Assembly: GCF_036492635.1 (NCBI RefSeq) | Contig: NZ_AP025306.1 | Span: 1-64,000, forward strand | Origin: Aureibacter tunicatorum | GTDB taxonomy: Bacteria; Bacteroidota; Bacteroidia; Cytophagales; Cyclobacteriaceae | DNA: 64,000 nt | Direction of reading: 5' to 3' | Shown: piece after piece, positions 53,601 to 61,811 of the stretch | Position numbering within the stretch: position 1 is the stretch's first letter | How the letters are laid out: each line of letters starts with the position of its first letter | Program-made: the position numbers and the translations under genes | The notes under the pieces: model-generated | Seen by the model: the letters and a program-made list of their open reading frames with translations, nothing else | Databases searched by the model: none | Told to the model about the DNA's origin: nothing

Positions 53601-54137
53601 GAAATTTAGTTCTTTGCCAATCAATAAATAGCCTTCGTCATCTTTTTCAAAAAGACAGGCGTTTTGATTTAAAGTTAGAAGAGGAATTTTCAAGCCTGAA
53701 AATTTGATGCTCTTATTTTCACTTTCGACCAGATAGTCATTAGCAGTTATATCTTGAGAATAGAAATCATGTATAGTTTTTTGGTCATCAGGTTTTTGTC
53801 CCCAAGAGTCCTCAAACATCTTTTTCGTGAATTGCAAATCAAGATCTTTGTCGTAGATATTGGTGGGCACGACTGAATTCCAATCAATGTCCAAAGCTCT
53901 GTAGCGTGTGAATGGTATTGTGTCGGCGCTTTCCTTTAATCGTTGGCTAAGATTGTTCAATAGCGATTTTGCTTCCTTGACTTTTATTTTATCAGCATGC
54001 TTGTTTTTCGAGGCATTAAGCTTGTCTAGAAAATATCCCGGAGGATGGATAGATATCGCGCTTTGAAGATCTTTGGAGAGTTCGTCACGTTTTTCTGTTT
54101 GTAGTGAATACAATGATTTGCCTTTATACAGTTCCAT
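50628..54137 (-). CDS. Very large unrecognised protein, 1169 aa
   Basis: No export signal was found. The first ~600 residues are mixed alpha/beta. A basic, Trp/Tyr-rich stretch follows ('RKERNGRTWYGRRKYKWVTKTIRENIQ'), then 'GTELGELSSSISLSPGEKREITYQRRFENKL'. A Ser-rich, probably disordered linker covers about 815-856. The C-terminal ~310 residues are helical with a closing beta part ('VQIQFESELSQGNWLAMHKNSVIGLVNSQ'). The layout resembles large structural or secreted virulence-type proteins. The small partner 302-aa gene follows it directly. Function unknown. Confidence 0.75.
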   Translation of the reverse strand: MELYKGKSLYSLQTEKRDELSKDLQSAISIHPPGYFLDKLNASKNKHADKIKVKEAKSLLNNLSQRLKESADTIPFTRYRALDIDWNSVVPTNIYDKDLDLQFTKKMFEDSWGQKPDDQKTIHDFYSQDITANDYLVESENKSIKFSGLKIPLLTLNQNACLFEKDDEGYLLIGKELNFIKDYDNSWDRVKRIYKVKVIDKFTFDLSYDPISVFGHFKPITLPNEINPLNRESDAINLANLSIESDPPNLPQIGNPIGSDVGLPPHRWRISIDRPIDLKLPTNFESEKDLWEKLEKLPDSAIVNIESVKNKVLLWLDGIEADYKREELLKRYNSEELGYKLSIAIPKENEYREIALGPQKGNSHEINATHAHTLTLPKYEFAEIPSQSHIAIDKASNRQYLLQLRKGSEFENKDIATNKDWEEIWNEHIVGVQLLHPSDINEILSEENSSISDRYSIGRNEARLILEKYRLLVSEKDVLSGHISVVEKLFDSLSASSEAALSINYDELSNIKLNSISKRLLDLKKRALEIDQLLHQLQADASELGYKLFLKSPDNGLSDNGQTYSPYKHESKAPDHIKNLKIPIPQPGNLYKVTIKALTWTEVHTKRVKRKERNGRTWYGRRKYKWVTKTIRENIQRRDSYTSYIPINPGEEIWETHKNQLIAAGKKVFILKKLNGEYISNDGPSLIDLMERAIVDEEYRKNLVVFIPVYDYSFASGNVITHYDVINRPMPGMSPISLPQIHLKEHLEYRRTLAGTELGELSSSISLSPGEKREITYQRRFENKLDKRKTIKNFLDITTGNDTSFEQKLEEEVRTESNDSSSESSNLSGQASGTNGQVSGSASYSENSQDSSSLSEFTKDFQSTADKAARRYSKSVKDETVEDISEIISSSNEESVSMSIENINQGVSLNLMFHKLYNAYYAGVFMKDFEIQITHPIEVIQDTGITHKVNISRSKSESLYEYLNDFIQVAAYGVSQESESNIFKLVCQSITQVINNDYLRDLNEVFSMSSSNGADSLSPAPSDVMKSILINNHPISTHFISLPSKATYVDSLLGVNPSTEPYSEAMRMEQLRRASMETNLIEAQKELLERNSQLNLVKNNTFTARKEENQVQIQFESELSQGNWLAMHKNSVIGLVNSQNETIPTIDNDIDINLIRIVDLVNLKEIRQN

Positions 54138-54322
54138 TTTGTTTGCGAGGGTTAAAAAAATTAATTTACAGTAGCTGAGACATGAATTGAATAGCAGATC
54201 TCAAGCGATTATTTGTTAATTTATATATTGCTATGAAAAAATAAAATAATTAATATGTGAAAATTTTTAATTTGCATTATATTATTGGATTTATTTAGAG
54301 ATAATTTACTTGTTGAGAGACT

Positions 54323-54730
54323 ATGAAAATTGAGTTGAGAGAAGATGATTTATTGGAAGATCAAGCCGTATTGGAGTTGTACAGAGCGAATGGTTGGAGT
54401 GCTGCCGACAAGCCTGATGTATTGATGCAAGCTTTGGCTAATTCGCATTCTTTGGTTACTGCTTGGTGCGGGGATAAATTAGCGGGCTTGGGAAATGCGA
54501 TTTCCGATGGACATATGGTGGTGTATTTTCCGCACTTGTTGGTGCATCCTGATTTTCAAGGCAAGGGCATAGGCAAGTTGATCATGAAAAGGATGGCTAA
54601 TATTTACGATGGCTTTCATATGCAAATGCTGACCGCTGATAGTGAAGCAGTGGCGTTTTACGAGAAGATTGGTTTTGAAAAAGCTGGTGATACTGTGCCG
54701 ATGTGGATTTATGATGGGAAGGAACATTAA
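54323..54730 (+). CDS. GNAT-family N-acetyltransferase
   Basis: The 135-residue product has the acetyl-CoA motif 'LLVHPDFQGKGIGKLIMKRM' (QGKGIG) and 'EAVAFYEKIGFEKAGDTVPMWIY', a compact complete GNAT. Divergent from the 1169-aa gene. Substrate unknown. Confidence 0.92.
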   Translation: MKIELREDDLLEDQAVLELYRANGWSAADKPDVLMQALANSHSLVTAWCGDKLAGLGNAISDGHMVVYFPHLLVHPDFQGKGIGKLIMKRMANIYDGFHMQMLTADSEAVAFYEKIGFEKAGDTVPMWIYDGKEH

Positions 54731-54773
54731 CTTTCTTAGGATTGATTAATATGCTTTTATTAGTAGTAGAAAG

Positions 54774-55358
54774 ATGAAAACTCATCCATTTAAGCCAATA
54801 CTTGATAGCCAGACACAAGGAATGCTGATTGGGACTTTGCCTCCCGATACTGCGCCCTTTTATTATTCGAACTCAAGGAATACAAGGCTTTGGGATTTGC
54901 TTTATTCTGTCAAGAATAATTTGAGAGAAATAACAAAAGGATCGAATGAGTTGTCTGAAAAAGAAAAAATTGATTTGCTGTATTCGATGAATTTGGGGAT
55001 GTGCGATATGATTTACACATATGATCGAAAAAAAGAAAATTCAGTGCAAGACAGTGATATTATCCCAATGTCGTATCTTGATGTTGCCAAGACGATCAGA
55101 AATACCAATGTCAGCACTTTATATTTTGTGTATAAAAACTCAGCAAAATGGTTTTTGCATGCATTGAAGTCAAAAAGCCCAGTTTCTTGCAATAGTTTGC
55201 ATTACGACATCAAAGATGGACATTTTGCTGATGTATGGTTGAATGATAAACCAATGCGGTGTATTTTACTGCCAAGCCCATTAAGCCGTGGTCGCAAAGG
55301 AGAAACTCTAGCGGTTAAACTTGAAGTGTATCGCAAGTTTCTACAACTTCACATTTAG
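54774..55358 (+). CDS. Uracil-DNA-glycosylase-superfamily protein
   Basis: The 194-residue product reads 'GMLIGTLPPDTAPFYYSNSRNTRLWDLLY' at its start, the GxxPPxxxxxYYxNxxNxxW pattern of the DNA-deoxyinosine glycosylase-type branch. 'LLYSMNLGMCDMIYTYDRKK' and a C-terminal 'CILLPSPLSRGRKGETLAVKLEVYRKFL' (the Ser-Pro part of the DNA-intercalation loop) agree. Its 3' end overlaps the convergent eboF gene by 44 bp, which is unusual for unrelated genes. Confidence 0.85.
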   Translation: MKTHPFKPILDSQTQGMLIGTLPPDTAPFYYSNSRNTRLWDLLYSVKNNLREITKGSNELSEKEKIDLLYSMNLGMCDMIYTYDRKKENSVQDSDIIPMSYLDVAKTIRNTNVSTLYFVYKNSAKWFLHALKSKSPVSCNSLHYDIKDGHFADVWLNDKPMRCILLPSPLSRGRKGETLAVKLEVYRKFLQLHI

Positions 55359-56730
55359 TAGAGATTTTTTCATCAAATATATTTTTTAGAATGATATTTT
55401 TAATGTCTATGGCTTTCAAGCTTTGAAATTTTTCATTGCTGATAAGCACAGGCTTGTCTTTATCTGATGTCGGAGCAATACCGTGAGAGCCTTTAGCTAA
55501 ACTCGCATCCAATGGTATAAAATCCATTAGCGTTCTCATTCCAATTTTTTTCTTAAGCAGTTTAATACCAATTTTAGCTTTAAGAAATTGTTGATTTTGA
55601 TCAAAAAACATTTCTATTGGATCATAGCCGGGCTTTCTGTGTATATCCACTGTTTTGGCATAGTCGGGAGCGTATTGGTTATTTTCCCAGAAGTAATATG
55701 TGAACCAATGATTTTCTTCCGCTAACAATACGAGATCGCCGCTTCTCGAATGGTCAAGGCGATATTTACTTTGCTCTTTGCGATCGAGAACTCTCATGAT
55801 TCCATGGATATTTTCCAATTCACTTTTAATGGAGTTTATTAGAGAAGAATCTTTGATATAGATATGGGCGATTTGGTGATCAGAAACTGCAAAAGCTTTG
55901 CTTGCTCCGGCATCCAAATACTCTTTTTGGCCTTCTTTGCGAATGGATAAAAAACCTTTTTTTCTCAATATTCGGTTAATGTGGATTGGAGAGTCGACCG
56001 GAACAATCCCATATTCTGATATAAGAATGGGTTCTACATTTCTATTCTCAAAATATTGAATAAGTTCTTTGAGCAATATATCCAGATCTTGGATATCATT
56101 CTGAACACAAGGCGAGTCAAATTCGTTTTTTTGCATGCAATAATCTAGATGAGGAATATAGACGAGTTGCAGTGTGGGTTCGAATTCATTCTCGATGATT
56201 TTTGAAGCCTCAGCGATCCATTGGCTAGATTTGATGCTGGTGTTTGGCCCCCAAAAGTCAAACAGAGGAAATACGCCTAACTTTTCTTGAAGAGTATCTC
56301 TCAGCTCAGAAGGAGAAGAATGGCAATCAGGGATTTTTCTTCCATCGGCTCTGTATTGTGGTCTGGGCGTAATCGCATAGTCAACACTAGAGTACATATT
56401 GTACCACCAGAAAGTATTCGCGCATGTGAATGAAGCATTTATCTTTTTTGCGGTTTCCCATATTTTTTCTCCTTGCACTAAGGCATTGGATTGCTTCCAA
56501 AATTGAACTTCCGATTGCTCTTTATTGTACCAGCCATTCCCAACGATGCCATGTTGGGAGGGCCATAATCCTGTAAGGTATGTGGATTGAGCACTGCAGG
56601 TGACAGCCGGAATGACAGGTACTATAGTGTTTATGGCCTTGCTTTTTGCCCATTTTGATAAAAACAATTTTTCATTTTCAAGTATCTTTTGGGTTAGCCC
56701 CACTACATTGATTAACGCAACTCTATTCAT
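55315..56730 (-). CDS. eboF: EboF: alkaline-phosphatase/nucleotide-pyrophosphatase-fold protein
   Basis: The 471-residue product has the phosphodiesterase-fold start 'VALINVVGLTQKILEN' and nucleophile region 'IPAVTCSAQSTYLTGLWPSQHGIVGNGWY' (Thr in place of the catalytic residue of arylsulfatases). 'PILISEYGIVPVDSPIHINRILR' and 'AFAVSDHQIAHIYI' supply the metal ligands. It overlaps eboE by 4 bp. In known ebo clusters this is the last gene. The reaction is not established. It should be cytoplasmic or membrane-associated, with no signal peptide seen. Confidence 0.9.
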   Translation of the reverse strand: MNRVALINVVGLTQKILENEKLFLSKWAKSKAINTIVPVIPAVTCSAQSTYLTGLWPSQHGIVGNGWYNKEQSEVQFWKQSNALVQGEKIWETAKKINASFTCANTFWWYNMYSSVDYAITPRPQYRADGRKIPDCHSSPSELRDTLQEKLGVFPLFDFWGPNTSIKSSQWIAEASKIIENEFEPTLQLVYIPHLDYCMQKNEFDSPCVQNDIQDLDILLKELIQYFENRNVEPILISEYGIVPVDSPIHINRILRKKGFLSIRKEGQKEYLDAGASKAFAVSDHQIAHIYIKDSSLINSIKSELENIHGIMRVLDRKEQSKYRLDHSRSGDLVLLAEENHWFTYYFWENNQYAPDYAKTVDIHRKPGYDPIEMFFDQNQQFLKAKIGIKLLKKKIGMRTLMDFIPLDASLAKGSHGIAPTSDKDKPVLISNEKFQSLKAIDIKNIILKNIFDEKISTKCEVVETCDTLQV

Positions 56731-57935
56731 TCGCTTAATTGATTAAGTACCCATTTTAACTCTTTCGTTATCCCTTCTTGAATGGACATTTGCATGGACT
56801 GTGGCAGTACTTGCCATGTGTAGGTTTCTACTTCCAGATGATCAGCGTAGGGTTCTTTTTTCCAAAGCTTCAATGCATCGATAATATCTTCTTGAGTTGA
56901 GCTAAGAAGTCCATAATCCTCAGTGAATATAGGGACATGAAAATGCGTTTTTATTTCTTCAATTTTGTCGTTGTCAAATTGTGATAAAGCAAGTCCCAAG
57001 TCGCTGTATTTGGTAATCTTGTTTTCTTGTTTAATAACTGTTTGATGAAGGTAAATAGGTTCGTCGTAGTGCTTGAATTGGCTGATGACTGTTGAATGAT
57101 TTTCATTCGACTTATTACTGAATTTTAAAGCCGAACTGATTTGAATTTTGCCAATTTTCAGTTGATGATCTTTCATGCTTTGAACGACTTTCGTTGGCGA
57201 TTCATAAGCAAGGGAAAAGTGACAGATATCATAGCACAGTCTTATGTACCTACGTATATGCTGTTCTGCGATATGCTTTTCGATGTTCAGTTCTTGTGCT
57301 ATCACTTCCAAGCCAAACGTCAAAAGGAATTCATTGAAGAATGAAATAAAGTCTGTGGAGTTTTCCAGCATGCCGTCGGGCTCGGGTTCGATGTCAATAT
57401 GGATGCATTTGCCAGTAGCTTTCTCTAATTTATGCAGATAGATGACCAGTTGGGCAAATTGCTTGGCGGCTGTTTTTTTGACAGAAATTCTATTCTCAAC
57501 ACTATTGTGCCAATGGACATATGAAATTGGCGAAGTAGAAATTCCACCTTCCATGTTTTCTGGCAGCATATGCGCAAGGATAGAGCTCAGTCTTTCGGTG
57601 TATTCAAGCCGTTCAATTGTTGTCCAATCGGGTAAATGAACTTTGTCTTTTACAGTTTCAAAATGAAATTTTCCGTAAGGGAAACCATTGATAGTAAACA
57701 CATATAAGTCATTTTCATACAACCAATGCTTGAATTTGCTTAGGTGATCACCTGCTAGAATATCTAGTGAAGCTTGGTGAGAAAGCCTTAAACCGATGCC
57801 GAATGGTTGATGAGGAGAAACAGATTGCTTCACATAAGGCAAGTTGTTTTTTAACTCTTCAAACGTTTCTTGCCATGTTTCTCCCGGATGCATATTGGTG
57901 CAATACGTTAGATGTGAACGATTGTTGATATTCAT
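56727..57935 (-). CDS. eboE: EboE: TIM-barrel (xylose-isomerase-like) protein
   Basis: The 402-residue product opens with 'HLTYCTNMHPGETWQETFEELKNNLPYVK', the EboE hallmark. 'IHIDIEPEPDGMLENS' (candidate metal-binding Glu) and 'LCYDICHFSLAYESP' follow as expected for the AP-endonuclease/xylose-isomerase-like barrel. It overlaps eboD by four bases (ATGA). The reaction is unknown. Confidence 0.9.
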   Translation of the reverse strand: MNINNRSHLTYCTNMHPGETWQETFEELKNNLPYVKQSVSPHQPFGIGLRLSHQASLDILAGDHLSKFKHWLYENDLYVFTINGFPYGKFHFETVKDKVHLPDWTTIERLEYTERLSSILAHMLPENMEGGISTSPISYVHWHNSVENRISVKKTAAKQFAQLVIYLHKLEKATGKCIHIDIEPEPDGMLENSTDFISFFNEFLLTFGLEVIAQELNIEKHIAEQHIRRYIRLCYDICHFSLAYESPTKVVQSMKDHQLKIGKIQISSALKFSNKSNENHSTVISQFKHYDEPIYLHQTVIKQENKITKYSDLGLALSQFDNDKIEEIKTHFHVPIFTEDYGLLSSTQEDIIDALKLWKKEPYADHLEVETYTWQVLPQSMQMSIQEGITKELKWVLNQLSE

Positions 57936-59110
57936 GGAAGTTGTTCTTGATGGATTTTTGAAAAATAGGCAGCCACTTTGTTTAGCGTATCAATATCAAT
58001 TTCATTGACTTCGATACCTTTGCCGATTTCTTCAAGCAGCATGATTGTGAGTTTTCCGCCTAAATGTTCGCGAAATTCTTCCAAGCCTTTGATGATTTGC
58101 TTGTTGAATGATAGCTCATTAAAACCTTTTTCGATAAAATTATCAATGCCGGATTCAAACCCGATTTTCAGGAAACAATCAAGAATTCTATGAAAGTCTT
58201 TTTCTGAAATCAAATTAACAATAAAGGAATAACAGCTGTCTAGTATGATTCCATAAGCGACTGCTTCGCCATGTGTGATTTGATAATTACTCATTGACTC
58301 AAGCTTGTGGGCAGACCAATGGCCAAAGTCCAAGGGCCTTGAAGAGTCTTGTTCGAATGGATCTCCATAACTTGATATATGTTCAGCATGCAGTTGAGCG
58401 CATCTATATATTAGATACTCCATTGCTTGCGAATCCCTGTTTTTAAGATTTTGGGCATTTTCTTCGATCCAATCAAAAAATACAGTGTCTTTTATTAAGG
58501 CGACCTTTATGGCTTCGGAGATGCCTGATCTCCAATCTTTGTCAGTAAGCGTGCTTAGAAAGTTTGAGTCATTGATTACCGCATATGGAGTTTGAAATGT
58601 CCCAACAAAGTTCTTTTTGTTGAAATAATTGATTGACGTTTTAACGCCGACACCTGAATCGTTTTGGGAAAGGACGGTGGTTGGCACTCTGATTAAACGG
58701 ATTCCCCTGTGTCCTATGGATGCAGCGAATCCTGCCATGTCTAGCACAGCTCCGCCGCCGATAGCAATGATATATGAGTGCCGATCAATGTTTTCAGAAT
58801 TGATTCTTTCCAATATCGCATCGATGTATTTCATTTCATTTTTAGCGGCTTCGCCACCTTCGACGATATAAAAGCTATAACAAAGATTATTGTCTGGGAA
58901 ATTGAACTTGAGGTATTCCTTGATTTTGGATTTGATCTTTTGGTGCGCATTGTATACTCCTTGATCAATTACAATGAGCACATTGACATTTGAATCATCT
59001 ATTTGCAAAGTGTTGGCAAATAAGGAGTTCTCCAGACTGAAAATATCCTTGGTAAATAAGATTTTATATTCGAATGATACGTTGAATTCTTGATGTATTG
59101 ATCTATTCAT
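57932..59110 (-). CDS. eboD: EboD: 3-dehydroquinate-synthase-like enzyme
   Basis: The 392-residue product has the NAD-binding 'IIAIGGGAVLDMAGFAASIGHRGIRLIRVPTTVLSQNDSGVGVKTSINYFNKKNFVG' and the metal-ligand helices 'GISEAIKVALIKDTVF', 'RPLDFGHWSAHKLE' and 'THGEAVAYGII'. In the family these residues hold a divalent metal and NAD. EboD is not an ordinary AroB: it belongs to the sugar-phosphate-cyclase branch, so a cyclitol-type product is plausible. The gene lies inside the four-base-overlap chain of the operon. Confidence 0.93.
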   Translation of the reverse strand: MNRSIHQEFNVSFEYKILFTKDIFSLENSLFANTLQIDDSNVNVLIVIDQGVYNAHQKIKSKIKEYLKFNFPDNNLCYSFYIVEGGEAAKNEMKYIDAILERINSENIDRHSYIIAIGGGAVLDMAGFAASIGHRGIRLIRVPTTVLSQNDSGVGVKTSINYFNKKNFVGTFQTPYAVINDSNFLSTLTDKDWRSGISEAIKVALIKDTVFFDWIEENAQNLKNRDSQAMEYLIYRCAQLHAEHISSYGDPFEQDSSRPLDFGHWSAHKLESMSNYQITHGEAVAYGIILDSCYSFIVNLISEKDFHRILDCFLKIGFESGIDNFIEKGFNELSFNKQIIKGLEEFREHLGGKLTIMLLEEIGKGIEVNEIDIDTLNKVAAYFSKIHQEQLP

Positions 59111-59148
59111 AAGTTGGATTAAAGGGCTTGTAATAGGTTTGTTAGCGT

Positions 59149-60039
59149 CTAGGTAACCGCGAATTTTTTAGCGAGGAGAAAAGATATTGGAAGCAACCCG
59201 ATTAATAGGAATCCATAAGTCCAGTCCATAAAGCCGGCGACATAGATCGCATTAAGAGGAATGATAGATATCACTCCTATTTTTACTGCTTTCTTGATCT
59301 TTTCAGGATTGTTTTTTTGATACGCATTGCTTTTCGCTATTAAGTTGATTCCAAACCAGAATATAATGAAAGGCAGCGAGGTCCAGAATGTTGTTGAATG
59401 ATAATAGACTATAATCAAAAGCGTTATCATTACTGCCGTATCCAGAAATATAGCGTATAGAATGGAGTTTTTATTTTTGCCCGTATTCTCTTTTTGAGCT
59501 ACAAGAGTAATCGCTGCGATATAGGCTAAGGGAATAAATCCCAGAAACCAAAATTGATTCAAAGCGCTTGGGATAATGCTAATTCCTAGAAGAAGGTTGA
59601 AGGATCGGCACAAGCCCATGTTCAATGGCCCTATGACTTGATGTCTTTTGGTTAATTTGTCGTAAGACAAAGCCAAAAGCATGATGCAAATAGCGATCAC
59701 TCCGCTAGTGCTGCTGGCTATGAACGCAAAGCATATTGCAAAAGAGAATAGCAAGCTTCCGAATAGCATGGCCTCTTCTAGCGAGAGCTTTCCGCTTGGA
59801 AGTATTCTTTCGGGTCTTTCGATTTTGTCAGTTTGCAAATCAAAGATATCATTGAAGACTATGCCTCCTCCATATAGCCCGATAGTGCTGGCAATCAGCA
59901 GGCAAATGTCAATGATCTGCAGACTGGTGACTTGACTTGAAAGGCTTAAGGCAATAGCCACACCAGCTAATATATCAGCGATAGCTGTTACAATATTTGC
60001 AGGTCTGGCTAATGTTAAAAAGTGTCCGATTTTTTTCAT
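59149..60039 (-). CDS. eboC: EboC: UbiA-like membrane prenyltransferase
   Basis: The 296-residue product has eight or nine membrane helices. The prenyl-diphosphate motif is 'FNDIFDLQTDKIERPERILPSG' (NDxxDxxxD), and a second Asp-containing loop is at 'LALSYDKLTKRHQVIGP'. The substrate of EboC is unknown. It overlaps the eboB stop by one base. A prenylated small molecule or a lipid-linked intermediate in the membrane is a reasonable inference. Confidence 0.92.
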   Translation of the reverse strand: MKKIGHFLTLARPANIVTAIADILAGVAIALSLSSQVTSLQIIDICLLIASTIGLYGGGIVFNDIFDLQTDKIERPERILPSGKLSLEEAMLFGSLLFSFAICFAFIASSTSGVIAICIMLLALSYDKLTKRHQVIGPLNMGLCRSFNLLLGISIIPSALNQFWFLGFIPLAYIAAITLVAQKENTGKNKNSILYAIFLDTAVMITLLIIVYYHSTTFWTSLPFIIFWFGINLIAKSNAYQKNNPEKIKKAVKIGVISIIPLNAIYVAGFMDWTYGFLLIGLLPISFLLAKKFAVT

Positions 60040-60944
60040 TAATTTTCAATGATATTGGAAAAAGTCTGCTTCGTGAATTCTTGTCCCCTCAATACAGTAT
60101 TTCCATCCAAGAACTCTTGCTTGTCGATTTGTATATCCATCATCCAATCTGTTTCATTGAATTGGCCACTTTGGCTATATGCATCCAAAGCGTTTTGGTA
60201 ACAGGTTAGTTGGACGTCTTTCTTGTCAATACCTCTTTCAAGCATGAGCGAAGCCGTCTTAGGAACTGAAAGAGGATCGCTTACACCCCAGTCCGCCGAA
60301 CTGTCAACAATAATTCTTTCGGAGCCATATTGCTTGACAACTTCGACCATTCTTTCATTGCCCATTTTAGTGTTAGGGTAAATTGTGAAAGCGCACCAAT
60401 AACCTCTGTCAAGCACATCTTTCACTGTTTCTTCATTGTTGTGGTCGATGATTGCCATATGAGGCTCAATGCCATGTTCTTCCAATACCGACATGCTTTT
60501 CAATGTCCCGCTTTTTTTGTCGCGATGCGGTGTGTGGACCATGACAGGGAGATTGAGTTCTTTTGCTAGTTCGATTTGCTGACGAAAATATTTGTCTTCG
60601 GCGGCAGTTTGGTCGTCATAGCCAATTTCTCCAATGGCTACCACGCCGTCTTTTACTGCGAACTGCGGAAGCATCTCCATGACTTCTTCGGCTAATGTCT
60701 CGTTGTTGGCTTCTTTGGAGTTAAGGCCTATCGTGCAGTAATGCTTGATGCCAAATTGCGAAGCTCGAAATCGTTCCCAATTGACTAATGAGCTAAAGTA
60801 ATCGAAAAATGATCCCGCTGAAGTTCTGGCCTGTCCCAGCCAAAATGCAGGTTCTATAACAGCAACTATGCCTGCGGCTCTCATTCTTTCATAATCATCG
60901 GTAGTGCGAGAGACCATATGAATGTGCGGATCAATAAAATGCAT
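60039..60944 (-). CDS. eboB: EboB: TatD-like metal-dependent hydrolase
   Basis: The 301-residue product has the amidohydrolase start 'FIDPHIHMVSRTTDDYERMRAAGIVAVIEP' (HxH), 'VMVHTPHRDK' (His ligand), 'AIIDHNNEE' and 'IIVDSSADWGVSDP' (Asp ligand). This is the TatD-like family member that occurs in ebo clusters. It ends in the eboC start codon. Substrate unknown. Confidence 0.92.
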   Translation of the reverse strand: MHFIDPHIHMVSRTTDDYERMRAAGIVAVIEPAFWLGQARTSAGSFFDYFSSLVNWERFRASQFGIKHYCTIGLNSKEANNETLAEEVMEMLPQFAVKDGVVAIGEIGYDDQTAAEDKYFRQQIELAKELNLPVMVHTPHRDKKSGTLKSMSVLEEHGIEPHMAIIDHNNEETVKDVLDRGYWCAFTIYPNTKMGNERMVEVVKQYGSERIIVDSSADWGVSDPLSVPKTASLMLERGIDKKDVQLTCYQNALDAYSQSGQFNETDWMMDIQIDKQEFLDGNTVLRGQEFTKQTFSNIIEN

Positions 60945-60969
60945 GTCTTTAGGGTTTAAAAAGTGTATA

Positions 60970-61788
60970 TTATTTTTGTATTGAAATTATTTCGTCTATA
61001 CCTTCGATTTGCTCTTTAAAAGGCTCTATAAGGCTCCAAAGAGTGTCAGGGACATTTCTTCCAGCGGATTTTCTTTCCAACGCATAATCTCTTAATGAGT
61101 GTGCAAGTTTAAGGTTGTTTCTATCCTCAAGGCCGTGAATTTTGTTCAATGGCCTGTTCATGAATATGGACTTGAGTATCATCTGATTCCAAGCTGATTC
61201 ATTTAGGTACAATGAAGGGTAAGGATTTGCTAAAGCCAGAGCATCGAAAGTTTCAATGACATTGGTTCTTATGCCTTCTTGAAAAACAGGCGCGCATTTT
61301 CCTTCCGTATCTATAAAATGCATGGATTGATATATGCTTGCTTGTTCTTTTACGCTGGCATAATCACAGAGGCTTTTTAGTTCGTCTTTGAGGCTGTTTT
61401 CATTTAATGAAAGCAGAAAGGCCAATCTTGAGATATTTTGATTATTCCAATTAAGTTGATTGAAGTAAGGATGTATGCTTTCTGTAAATTCTTTTTCTTT
61501 ATTTTCAAAGGAGATATCTTTTTGGTTAATTCTTCTAGAGATCAAACTAAAGGAGAATTTGGATTTGCTATTTAGTCCTGTGTCGGAAACTTCTTGGCAA
61601 GTCTTTTCTAGCCAATTAAAGTTGTCAGGCTCAAGTTCTTGCTTGAGCCTATTCATACAGGTTTGGAAAAGCACTGGTTTTAATGATGATATCATATCTC
61701 TTAATCTTAGTTTAGGACAGCCAATATTTTGGTTTGGCGAGTCCATGAAAAATAAATTGTCAAAGAAGTGAGAAATAGTTCTGCTCAC
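60970..61788 (-). CDS. eboA: EboA-like protein
   Basis: The 272-residue product is all-alpha with no signal or known catalytic motif. The fragments 'RLAFLLSLNENSLKDELKSLCDYASVKEQASIYQSMHFI', 'VIETFDALALANPYPSLYLNESAWNQMILKSIFMNRPLNKIHGLEDRNNLKLAHSLRDYALERKSAGRNVP' match EboA in the highly recognisable 'ALANPYPSxYxxExAWNQMILK' pattern. It is the first ebo gene, 25 bp before eboB. Confidence 0.9.
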   Translation of the reverse strand: MSRTISHFFDNLFFMDSPNQNIGCPKLRLRDMISSLKPVLFQTCMNRLKQELEPDNFNWLEKTCQEVSDTGLNSKSKFSFSLISRRINQKDISFENKEKEFTESIHPYFNQLNWNNQNISRLAFLLSLNENSLKDELKSLCDYASVKEQASIYQSMHFIDTEGKCAPVFQEGIRTNVIETFDALALANPYPSLYLNESAWNQMILKSIFMNRPLNKIHGLEDRNNLKLAHSLRDYALERKSAGRNVPDTLWSLIEPFKEQIEGIDEIISIQK

Positions 61789-61811
61789 TAAATTTATAGA
61801 AATGCACGGCC

